The notes beneath the pieces were generated by a model. It was not told the DNA's origin. It ran no database searches and worked only from the letters and a program-made list of their open reading frames with translations. The translations under genes were made by a program, and so were the position numbers. Positions 11,009 to 20,384 of a stretch of DNA of 64,000 nt are shown piece by piece. The first letter of the stretch is position 1; each line of letters begins with the position of its first letter. This DNA comes from Calvatia gigantea (Eukaryota; Basidiomycota; Agaricomycetes; Agaricales; Lycoperdaceae), in the NCBI GenBank assembly GCA_025093985.1, contig JACAAK010000009.1, forward strand, positions 1,178,001 to 1,242,000. The letters run 5' to 3'.

Positions 11009-12937
11009 TCACCCAGCATGTCCTGCAATCTTTGTGTTGTGGTGGAGAGCTACTATCCTCCACCTAAGATCAGAGCCCGTTAGGACATAGATCTTCCCTC
11101 GGAACAGGAGTAGGCCATCCTGCTCTGTCCATTCTGCACTCCTCACAGTTTTGGTCGACGACTGCTTGAGTTCCCATGCGGCTTTAGCAACTGCTTCCTC
11201 TTGTTCACCTACGTGGTTTCCAGAGTGGATATCCTTCACCAGGAGCTGCTCCTCTCCTTCCATCGAAATCCCTTCGAGTGCGTGAATGGCAAAGAGTCTG
11301 TCAGGGAGGAGGGTGATGTTCTCGTTGTCACAGGCTCCTGTGCCGTGGTCAGCTCTATGGGACAATGCATTGGGTTTCCCCATGGTTCGGCCAGAATGGT
11401 GGTGCAAGCAGAAATCAAAGTGGAAGAGTATGAGGGACCAGCGGGCTTAGCGGTGGTTAAGTTTCTTGGCGGACATGAAGTACTCTAGATTTTTGTGGTC
11501 TGTCCAGATCTCAACTTGGTGGCGCGCGCCTTTGAGGAAGTGCCTCCACTCTTCTAGTGCACAAATGATTGCCAGCATTTCCTTGTCATGGATCTCATAG
11601 TTCCGTTCGACTGCTGAGAGGGATTTCGAGTAGAATGCCACCGGATGCCATTGGTCTAAGTCTGCTGCCTTCTGAGAGAGGACTGCTCCTGTCGCAAAGT
11701 CTGAGCTGTCTGCTTTGATGCGGAAGAGAACAGAGTTGTCAGGTGAGAGGAGAATGGGGGAGGAGGTGACTGCATCCTTGAGTGCTTGGAAAGCCATTTC
11801 TTCCACGGTGCCCCATTTCCACTTGGTATCCGCCTTGGTGAGGTCGAAGAGGGGGCAGGCTACATGGGAGAAGTCGCGGACGAAGCGGCAATAGAAGTTG
11901 ACAAACCCCAGGAATGCTTGCATTTCCCCCACATTGGCCAGAATGGGCCAGTCTCATACCCCTGCAACCTTGACTGGGTCCATCTCCATACTGTTCTCTG
12001 ATATGATGAGGCCAAGGTACTCAATGCAGGTCTTCTCGAACTTGCACTTTTCAGGTTTAAGGAAAAGCTGGTGCTGTTCAAGAATTTGTAGGACCTGGTG
12101 GGTGACCTCTCAGTGCTCTTCAACGGTCTTCGTGAAGATCAGTATGTCATCCATGTATACCACGACCACACCCTCCATGATGAGCTCACGGAAGATGTTG
12201 CTCATCATAGTTTGGAAGGTGGCAGGGCTGTTGGTGAGGCCGAAGAACATGACGAGCGGCTCAAATAACCTGCGATTCATCTGGAATGCAGCCTTCCATT
12301 CGTTACCTGGCTTAATCCGCATATTGTTGAATCCCCACCGAACATCCAGTTTGGTGAAGTACTTGGCTCCGCGAAGTTGTGCGACGAGTTCGGATATGAG
12401 CGGGAGAGGGTACTTGTTCTTTACTGTGAGGGCATTGAGAGCTCGGTAGTCCTGAACGAGGCAGAGGGATCCATTCTTTTTCTTGATGAAGAAGACAGGC
12501 AAAGCCATGGGGGATTTAGAGGGGCAGATGCAGCTGGATGAGAGGTTCTCCCAAATGAACTCGTCTAACTGTAACTGCTCGGCGGGTGAGAGTGGATATA
12601 CCTTGCAGCCCTTTGGGTCAGCACCTGGGATGAGCTCAATTGTGTGGTCCCATGGTCGATGCTCTGGTAGTGTGTCGAAGGACTCCTTGGCGAACACAGC
12701 TTTGAACTTATGGAGGTAGGAGGGGACGATTTCTCTGAACCCGGCAGGTGAGTCAGATGACTGGGAGTTGTGGTGGAAGGCCTCAGCTAGCTGTTGGGAT
12801 GTGGTACCCATTGTGTGAATTTCTTCCGGACGGGGAAGGAGATTGATGGCAAAAATGTGGTCATCATCCTCATAGAGATCTGTGGGAGCGGGTGGCAGGG
12901 CGGATGGCTCGTCCTCTTCTTCCACTTCTTCTACCAA
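11009..12937 (-). pseudogene. Element B pol: reverse transcriptase and RNase H
   Basis: The RT palm is seen in FTKLDVRWGFNNMRI and VVVYMDDILIFTK (YMDD active site). RNase H is seen in RIKADSSDFATGAVLSQ, NYEIHDKEMLAII and EIWTDHKNLEYF. The single frame is stopped at 12110 (TGA), near 11955 (TGA in VAGV*DWP) and at 11447 (TAA in LNHR*ARWS). Each is one C-to-T step from CGA or CAA. The rest of the domain order is undisturbed. Confidence 0.88.
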
Positions 12938-12988
12938 GGCAGGAAAAGAGCCTAGGGTGCAGGCACAGATGCAGCGGGTTTGGAGGTG

Positions 12989-13783
12989 TCAGGCACAGGC
13001 CTCCGCTTTAGCTTCAACTTTGCATTCTTCACACTTGGATGGGCAGCAGGACATTTTGACTTCACCCGTCTGCCAGTTGATGTCGGGGTTATGTTGTTTG
13101 AGCCAAGTGTATCCAAGAAGCAAGTCTTGGCAGCCAAGTCCTGTGACTGCAAGCAGGGAGCGTTCTAAGTGGTTGTAGTAGCAAAGGATGATGTCTATGA
13201 CCTCTGTTATCTGACCCACCTCGTTTTCTGAGCCATTGACGTTGTAGACTGCAAGCGGGCGGGAGAGCATGCGAGTGTTGAGTTTGTTGGTCCACATGTA
13301 ATCTCGGTCGATGAAAGAGCTAGTTGCACCGCTATCCATGAGAGTGCATACTCCACAGCATTCTGCTGTGTCTGTAATTTCCAGTTCTACTTGCAGCATG
13401 AGTGAAGTCCCACATTGGTCCAGAGCAGCTATGATGGGTTTGGGTGGGAGGCGCTTTTCCCACTTAGGATGGCGAGGTGTTGAAGGGGTTTTTGGTGGTG
13501 TGGCTTTCAGTTCAGGTGTGGGTGGGGGTGAATGGTCAGTGGGAGGTTGTGGAGCATGGGGAGTGGGGGCGTTTGCGGCAGCCACTGTACTGATCTGACC
13601 TTGTAATGATGAGAGTGTTTCATATACTCTTAGTTCAGATGCCACCTGATGATTTATCACCTCCTGCAGGCTGTTCTGCAGCTGTGCGAGTATTTGTTCC
13701 AAGGGAGACATGCTCTGTACTAGCTGTGGTTGATCCTGCTGTGGTTGCCCCTGCTGCTGTTGTGGCTGGGGCTGGTCCGACAT
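12989..13783 (-). pseudogene. Element B gag N-terminus fused to aspartic protease
   Basis: ATG at 13783 starts MSDQPQPQQQQ, a Gln/Pro-rich N-terminus with a short coiled-coil-like segment (LEQILAQLQNSLQEVINHQ). A Pro-rich linker follows, and then the protease with active site LMDSGATSSFIDRDY and partner motif DLLLGYTWLKQHNPDINW. The capsid (normally about 200 residues) and the CCHC knuckle are absent. The frame ends at TGA 12989, which reads as a CGA-to-TGA change because the same frame continues to the RT. Confidence 0.85.
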
Positions 13784-13896
13784 GGGGGGTAGGTCAGGCA
13801 GTTAGAGACAGGGTCGGCTGGTGGGGGGTGATCGAGGGGAACTCCTTGGAGTTGTTTCCAGTGGGCAACCAGGTCTTTTGTGAGATCTGATTCTTC

Positions 13897-14184
13897 TGTA
13901 AGGGCAACCTGCAGTCTGAGCGGCTCGGGGACATGAAGCTCTCACAAGGCAGGCGAGCGGGCGACTGCAGGGGAATCCTTAGAGAATCAGATAAGGGTCC
14001 CCTGCAGGTGTACAGGTTGATATATACTGCGTTACTGTCCATTGTCCTATTGTTTCATTATGTATGTAAGTCCGTCATTGTCCTTCGGGGTCTCCAGTTG
14101 TTACTCATGTCTGCACAGCTGAGAGCGGGTGAGAGCATAGGGTTGTGGGGCGGTCTGGGGGGACTGTCAGAGATTGCCCTGACA
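13897..14184 (-). repeat. 5' LTR of element B
   Basis: 288 bp with TG...CA ends, directly followed by the TCTAC target duplication. It retains CpG at several sites where the 3' LTR has TG or CA, and the reverse at others, so both LTRs decayed independently after insertion. Confidence 0.92.
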
Positions 14185-14189
14185 TCTAC

Positions 14190-15590
14190 CCCTTTCTTGT
14201 TTTTGGGTTCAGGCCAGTCTCATACAGATTTAACTTTTTCTTCTTCCATTTTGATGTGTCCATGTCCTATCTTTACTCCTAGCATTGGGATTTCCTCTGC
14301 ATCAAATATGTATTTTGACCGTTTGAAGTACAAGTTGTGTTCTGCTGCTCACTCCAGAAATCATACTGTCCGTTCTTTTAGCTGTTCCTTGGTGTCTCCT
14401 GGAATTGCAAAGTCATCTATGTAGTTCATGATGTCTCCATCTCATAGTAGATCTCGGAAGATGCTTGCCATCATTCTGGAAAATGTTCCAGGTGAGTTGC
14501 TTAGCCTGAAATACATTACAGTCGGTTCGAATAATCCTTCGTTGGTCAAAAAGGCTGCTTTCCACTCATTTCCTTCCTTGATCCTGACGTTGTTGTATCC
14601 CCAAATAATGTCAAGCTTGTTGAAATATCTTGCTTTTCCCAGTTTGTTGATTACTTCTCCAATTCTAGGTAGTGGTGTTTTGTCTTTTACTACCACATTG
14701 TTCAATTGTCGGTAATCTTGAATTAGTCGTTTTGAACCATCCTTTTTTGGAATGAAGAAGGTGGGGGCTGCATATGGGGATTTTGATGGTTGTATGCATT
14801 CTGATTCAAGGTTTTCTTTGATGAAGGCTTTGAGTTTGTCCTGTTCCTTGATTGTCATGTTGTATGTCCTGGCATTTACTTCTCTAGGTGCATCCTCCAT
14901 CAAGACTATTTCATGGTCCCATTCCATTCGCTCTGGCAGTTTGTCGAAGATTGTCTTGTTGAAGAGGTGTGTGAATGGTTGGACATAGTCTGGTAGATTG
15001 GATGGCTCGGTTGGATCTGGTTCTTCTTCTTCTTCCTATATGTCTTCAGTGATGGCCATGCTCCGGATTCTGTTTGTAACCTGAATGTTTTGGTGTGGAA
15101 ATTGACAGTTTGGTGGGCATTGGGTGAACTTGATTTCTCCTGTTGTCCAGTTTACTTCGGGGTTATGCTTGATTAACCAATCGTGTCCTAAAAATATTTC
15201 TGCCCTGTCTTAGAGTTGAACTACTGATGTGGTGATTGTTTCCTTGTGCCCTTTGATTTCCATTTCAATAGTTGCCATTTCTGTGACTTTTCCTCCTTGT
15301 TTTGTGGTGCCATCCACGTTGAGTACTGTGATTTCCTGTTTCAATTTCTTCGTAGGGATTTATTCTTTGTCTACCAGTTTCTTGCTGATGCTGCTGGTGG
15401 TGCATCCTGAGTCGACAATAGTGTTCACTATAATTTTTTTTTTGGGGGTTTGTATGTTTCCTTTTAGATTTAGTTTGCACTTTCATTTCTGGGGAATCAT
15501 GTAATATTTTTCCGATATCCTAGATATAAGTTTCTTGACTCATGAGGCAGTGCCTACTTGGAGTCTTTGGAAAAATCCTGCTGTTCTCCT
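14190..15590 (-). pseudogene. A2 pol, 5' half: protease and reverse transcriptase remains
   Basis: The open piece 14442-14927 holds RT fingers and palm (QPSKSPYAAPTFFIPKKDG, RLIQDYRQLNNVV, ARYFNKLDIIWGYNNVRI). In the DIIWGYNN motif the usual D-x-R-x-G has changed (R to I). Upstream (to about 15590) are protease remains collinear with A1. The YMDD region lies near 14430 and is disrupted. Confidence 0.75.
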
Positions 15591-15610
15591 GAGCTAGCTT
15601 CTTCTACTGC

Positions 15611-16693
15611 TCAGATTTGCACTTTCTTCGGTGCAGTGCAGACCTTAGCAATATGGCCCGTTTTTCCACAGTTGTAGCAGGTTAACCCCTTGGGTTTCTT
15701 GCAATCCTTAGCAATGTGTCTGAAAATGCCACAATTGTAGCACTTTGGTTCCCCTTTTGCATTAAAGACATGACGTCTGCTGCTTATCTCCATGGATTCC
15801 CCCATTCCTCCATATGTAGTTCCGGAGCTGGTTTTCTTGTCTCCTCGGTATTCGAATGCTTTGTATCCTTGTCCTACCACCAGGATGGCCTCCTTCCACT
15901 CGGTGTAAGTATCTGGGTGGGCGCTGGGCAGGTAGCCCATGATAGTATGGATGATATCTTGTTGAGCATTCTTCCTTAACAAGAACATAGCGTGTTTGCT
16001 GTCAGTTTGGGCTTTGTTTTTGAGTACATCAAATTCTATGAGGTAGTTGGCTGTGTTTTGATTTCCCTATTTGAATTTCTCGATTTGCCATTCAGCTTTG
16101 GCATTCATTGCATCATTGGAGAACGTCTTTCAGAATTCTTCAGCAAAGGTTTTTCAGTCCACAGAGTCTTCTCCTTCCAGGATTTGTGGTGCCTTCATTG
16201 CTGCATATGCTCCTGCTGTTCCTTCTCGCAGTCTGGCCAGGACTGCTATTACTTTATCATCAGCTGTTGCAATTTTGTTAAATCTCATGAAAAGTGTCAT
16301 AGCTCTCCACCAATCATCAAATTTGGTATGGGTCCCATCGAAAAATCCAGGGTCAGGTACAAGGCCCTTCGTACTGGGTACAGGTGTAGTATTGTTGGTC
16401 ATATCTGATTCTCCTGATTCTGATTCTGTGTCTTGGTTCTCCAGTTGTCTTAACTCTTCTTCTGCTAAGTCGAGTTCATTGAAGAGTTCTGATATAACTT
16501 CTTCTACTCCTGCTGGGTTTACTCCTTGTGTGATGTCTCTGGGTTTGTTGTCTGTAGTTACAACTGGTTCTGGTGCAGGTACTTCAGGGTTCTCTGCCTC
16601 CTCGTCTAATGTGTCAGTTTCGTCATCTGTTATGAGTTCGTCGTCTATGACTTTGAGCTGAGGTTCTCTGTATTCGTTGGGATTTGAGCTCAT
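15611..16693 (-). pseudogene. A2 gag
   Basis: 16154-16693 is an acidic N-terminus (EEAENPEVPAPEPVV, GVEEVISELFNELDLAEEEL) followed by the start of capsid (DPGFFDGTHTKFDDWWRAM). 15611-15988 carries two knuckles, CYNCGIFRHIAKDC and CYNCGKTGHIAKVC (CX2CX4HX4C). The middle is frame-shifted. A1 gag at 17090-17538 is closely similar and gives an independent view of the N-terminus. Confidence 0.82.
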
Positions 16694-16774
16694 ATAATGG
16701 CTCCTGGGTTCATCGTGGTTCGAGTCTTTTTCAACTCTTTCCTCTACAAGGTGAGGTGGGAACGCTTAACCAAA

Positions 16775-17084
16775 TGTTACAACCTTAGTCTGATAAGACC
16801 TCAGGTTACAGCTTGGGCTAAGACTTGAGGGCAAGTAAGGGGAGAGGAACTAAAGATGGTTAAGCATACAGAATACAATGGATGTACATATATACGCTTA
16901 AGTACAATAGGAGTATCTGGTTGAATGGATGGAGTAACTACATGAAACGTCCAATAAGTATGGCATAGTAGTCAGTACAAGTCATGCTCAGTGATCACTT
17001 GGTAAAGATAGACAAAACAGGTACACAAGTAAACAGAATGCAGATGATAACAGAGCATGATTTGATCGATGTAAAATCATAACA
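16775..17084 (-). repeat. 5' LTR of A2
   Basis: 310 bp, TGTTACAACC to AATCATAACA on the plus strand, with the GGGTC target duplication directly after it. On the minus strand the LTR is followed within three bases by TGGTTAAGCGTTCCC, the position expected for a primer-binding site. I cannot assign the tRNA. Confidence 0.9.
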
Positions 17085-17089
17085 GGGTC

Positions 17090-17538
17090 CCATCAAAAAA
17101 TCTGGGGTCAGGCACAAGGCCTTTCATGTTGGATGCGGGTGTAGTGTTGTCAGTCATGTCTGATTCTCCTGATTCTGATTCAGTTTCTGTGTCTTGGTTC
17201 TCCAGTTGTTCTAACTCTTCTTCTGCTAAGTCAAGTTCATTTAGAAGTTCTGATATAACTTCTTCTACTCCTGTTGGGTTTACTCCTTGTGTGGTGTCTC
17301 CAAGTTCGTTGTCTGAGGTTACAACTAGTTCTGGTGCAGGTACTTCAGGGTTCTCTGCTTCTTTGTCTGATGTGTTGGTCTCCTCATCTGTTATGAGTTC
17401 TTCTTCCTGTTCATTGTCTGTGACTTCGAGCTGAGGTTTTCTGTATTTGTCAGGGTTTGAGCTTATATAATGGCTCTTGGGTTTGTCGTGGTTCGAGTCT
17501 TTTTCAACTCTTTCCTCTACAAGGTGAGGTAGGGACAC
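17090..17538 (-). pseudogene. A1 gag N-terminus
   Basis: An open frame similar to A2 gag (SHYISSNPDKYRKPQLEV, GVEEVISELLNELDLAEEEL, LVPDPRFFDGT). It is cut at the A2 insertion point, exactly where A2 gag continues with capsid. Together with the fragment at 4846-5451 and 5790-5912 it forms the split gag of A1. Confidence 0.82.
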
Positions 17539-17547
17539 TTAACCAAA

Positions 17548-17851
17548 TGTTACAACCTTAGTCTGATAAGACCTCAGGTTGCAGCTTAGGCTAAGTCTTG
17601 AGGGCGAGTAAGGGAAGAGAACTAGGTGGTTAAGCATACTGAATACAGTGGATGTATGTATGCTTAAATACGAGAGGAACATTCAGTTGAACAGATAGAG
17701 TAACTATATGAAATGTCCAGTTACAATGGTGCAATAGTTAATACAAGTCATACTCGGAGATCACTCAACAGGAATAGGTGAGACAGGTATGTGGATAGAT
17801 AGGAATGCAGATAATAACGGAGTACGACTTGATCAGTAGAAATCCATAACA
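17548..17851 (-). repeat. 5' LTR of A1
   Basis: 304 bp, from TGTTACAACCTTAGTC to AATCCATAACA. It is clearly family A but more diverged from the A2 LTRs than those are from each other, consistent with A1 being the older insertion. Confidence 0.88.
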
Positions 17852-17869
17852 CTCTCCTCTCTCTGAATT

Positions 17870-19145
17870 ACAACTTATCTGAGCAAATATGAAATGAGCT
17901 AGCCTAGAACCTAGAGAACCATCCAAGACCTTCTTGGAGGTTCTTACCAGAACTACTCCCTATACCACCATCTATAACTCACAAGGAAACCCTCAACAAC
18001 TTCTCTGGTCACCTACTCCTAAATATATCTATCCTATCCCAAACCAACACCCCATCTCAGCACTCCCCTTAGAGTGAGCTGGGATTTCAAAATCTATTAG
18101 GAAGGAACTTCCCCAACAGACCCCTGAATCCCTGCCTTCATCACAGCTAACTCTATTGACAGAGAATCAGGAGCAGAACCCCAGTTCAAATATGCCTCCA
18201 TTCTGAACAATAGACCTTTGCCTATGGAGCTATAGGCTCAATCTGATTTCTAGAGTTTGAGACCCCTCTGCACAATGGTCTTCAATTGAAATCATAAAAT
18301 TTATTTTAAACCCAATATTTATCTAATGCTAATCAATGAAATTACTGGTGTACTATCTGTAATACCATACTCTAATACAAATATCTTCATTAGAATCATG
18401 ACTATACAACCAATCAAGTAGCTATATTTATCTAGACATCACAAAGCCTTAGACTACCTTAGGCTTACATTAAGTACCTCAGAGAGCATTAGATCAATCC
18501 TCTCCCATCTAACTCTCACTCTTGTCCAACAATAAATAAATTACACCTCACAACCAATCCTAACCTCCTTCTAACTCTATCTCTAATGGAATACCTCCCC
18601 TAACCAAATCTCAATCCCCACAATAAAATAATTTCCATCAGTCAGCTCAAAAGAGCAATATACAACCTAATGGAGCATTTCAATCAGATACTGGTAAGAC
18701 AGGACAACCTTCTGCTCAGCAATAAAGAAAAAGAGGCCATAGATCAAGTACTGGAGGAAGTACTCCAGAACAAACCCCAACCTAACCCTGAGCAATAAAC
18801 AATCTGAATTTTATCTTGAATGCATTCTACAAGAAATGTGAAAAACTCTGTCTCCCTGCAATTAGCCATTGGGCTAGCCATTGTCAATACACCATATGCT
18901 TCATCTATTGAAGAATGAAATCCAGATATCACAAGTAGTTCTGCCTACAATACTTCTGTCAAATCTGCAAAACCTAAAACTCCCAACACAAATCCAAAAA
19001 TTGTCCAAGATACTCTAAACATGTTGAAGCCATACAATATATAAAGGAATATCAGCAAAAACTTGTCTATGCTAACCCTCATGATACTTTCAATGATAAA
19101 GACTATGATGATGGAGTATTTCTCAACTTCTCCTGTCTATTAGTG
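17870..19145 (+). pseudogene. Accessory ORF of C3, decayed copy
   Basis: The phrases match the C2 accessory ORF: near 18015 the segment corresponding to SPKPKYVYPIRADNPAP, near 18225 to MELWARTDFS, near 19090-19120 to DAFDDEYYDDGVSL. Most differences are C-to-T or G-to-A. It matters because a second, oppositely oriented copy with the same ORF next to the same LTR shows the ORF belongs to the family. Confidence 0.7.
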
Positions 19146-19180
19146 TAAATTTTGGAGTAATTTACCTAGAGACAGGCTAA

Positions 19181-19730
19181 TGTTACAAACTTACCTCTCT
19201 TATCTCTCCTTATAGCATATTACTTTCTTCTCAAACTTGTTTCTTTCTTTCTCACCTCTATTTTTATTTATTATTACATATAGTTCTAGTTCTACTTCTT
19301 ATGACTCATACTCTGAGTCATGTTCCTATTATAGCTCATATTTTCCACTTGGACTTCTATTTACTCATATCTGACTTCTTATAACTTATATTACTTTCTT
19401 TTCTTATTTATCTTTATCCCTATGACTCCTTATCTTATCAATTAACCCATAGTAACTTCTAGATTGACTTATATCCTCTTACTATATAATAACTTATCTT
19501 TACCTTGTAGCTAGTATATAAACCAAGTAGAATCCTCTGTATTCCTTAGGTTATTCTAGTAATAAGCTTCCTATCTTCACTTGTCTGCTACAAAACTAAC
19601 AACCTTGGGAACCATAGAGGCATTCAACTTGGACTTATCAGACAAGCACAAGCCCTTCTCTGAAGGAATGATCCAAAGTCTACACATAAGTCATTGAGAC
19701 TTGTTATATTCTCTTGAGCTATAGTGTTGA
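19181..19730 (+). repeat. 3' LTR of C3, truncated
   Basis: It begins TGTTACAAACTTACC and runs in the sense direction of family C. It stops at CTATAGTGTTGA, inside the LTR, where the 3' LTR of C2 begins. The missing end (about 60 bp) is not found on the far side of C2. Confidence 0.85.
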
Positions 19731-20352
19731 TGTTACGTGTGTTACCTTACTTCGCAACTGGGCCCGGATCGTCTCCACTCAGGGAGAGGTTCAACGCTAT
19801 AGCCCAGGAGTATTTGACAAGTCTCAATGACTTCTGTGCAGGCTTCGGATTGCTCCCTCGAGTAGAAGCTCGTGCTTGCCTGAGAAGTCCGAGTTAAGTA
19901 TCACTGCAGTCCCCAAGGTTGTTAGCCTTGTAGCAGACAAGCGAAGATAAGGAAGCTTGTTACTAGAATAACCTGAAGTAATACAAAGTACTACTTAAGG
20001 TTTATATACTAGCTGCGAATAGGAGATGAGAGATTACATAGTAAGTAGATATGAGTCAATGAGAACTACTACGGGTTAATTGGTAATCTAAGGAATTATA
20101 GGGATAGGTGAAATGAATAGAAGAACGAGTACGAGTCATAAGAAGATGGAGTCAGGTAAAGAGAAGTACGATGATGGGAAAGAGGAAGATGAAACAGGAA
20201 CATGATTCAGAATGAATCATAAGAAGCAAAGGTAGAAGTACATGTGATAAATAAATAAAGAACGGACCGGGGTATACAACAAGAATGGAAAGCTCGTACG
20301 GAAGGTTAATACGTTAATGCGGAGAGTCTGGGGGTGTGGTAAGTTGGTAACA
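19731..20352 (-). repeat. 3' LTR of C2
   Basis: 622 bp, TGTTACGTGTGTTACC to GGTAAGTTGGTAACA on the plus strand. It has the same length as the 5' LTR at 28244-28865. It abuts the broken LTR of C3 on its left. Confidence 0.9.
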
Positions 20353-20384
20353 TTAGCCCGTCTCTAGGTAAATTACTCTGAAAT

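Larger units (their letters stand above)
9408..14184 (-). mobile_element. Element B: full-length but capsid-less Ty3/gypsy chromovirus with target duplication TCTAC
   Basis: Two 288-bp LTRs (9408-9695 and 13897-14184) bound 4.2 kb of interior. TCTAC lies at 9403-9407 and 14185-14189, and joining the flanks restores A2 reverse transcriptase. All coding pieces share a single minus-strand frame from 13783 to 9569: gag N-terminus, protease, RT, RNase H, integrase, chromodomain. No capsid or zinc knuckle lies between the gag N-terminus and the protease, so a copy like this would need Gag from elsewhere. Confidence 0.93.
5913..17084 (-). mobile_element. Element A2: full-length Ty3/gypsy chromovirus with 5-bp target duplication GGGTC
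   Basis: LTRs at 5913-6218 (3') and 16775-17084 (5') bound the element, and GGGTC flanks it at 5908-5912 and 17085-17089. Joining the flanks restores the gag sequence of A1 (phrase around FFDGT), so A2 inserted in A1 gag. Without the nested B element A2 is about 6.4 kb. Minus-strand order is 5' LTR, gag, protease, RT, RNase H, integrase with chromodomain, accessory ORF X, polypurine tract (GGGGGGTAT), 3' LTR. All frames carry stops. Confidence 0.92.
1053..17851 (-). mobile_element. Element A1: Ty3/gypsy chromovirus, decayed, split by later insertions
   Basis: Read on the minus strand it holds a 5' LTR (17548-17851), gag N-terminus (17538-17090), then after the inserted A2 element the gag zinc knuckles (from 5451), protease, reverse transcriptase, integrase, chromodomain (to 1149) and an accessory ORF (from 1246) cut off at 1053 by C1. 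The 3' LTR is not in the window. A solo family B LTR sits in gag at 5452-5789. Frames are broken by many stops and small indels, and CpG is almost absent. A1 is the oldest layer of this nest, since all the others interrupt it. Confidence 0.85.
17852..19730 (+). mobile_element. Element C3, 3' part only: decayed accessory ORF and partial 3' LTR
   Basis: The plus-strand sequence is collinear with the last 2 kb of C2 (reverse complement of 20.35-22.2 kb). It covers the accessory ORF remains and the spacer before the LTR, and then a family C LTR (19181-19730) that breaks off where the C2 LTR begins at 19731. CpG is nearly absent and the reading frame is full of stops. The 5' part is missing, replaced by element A1. 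Confidence 0.8.
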
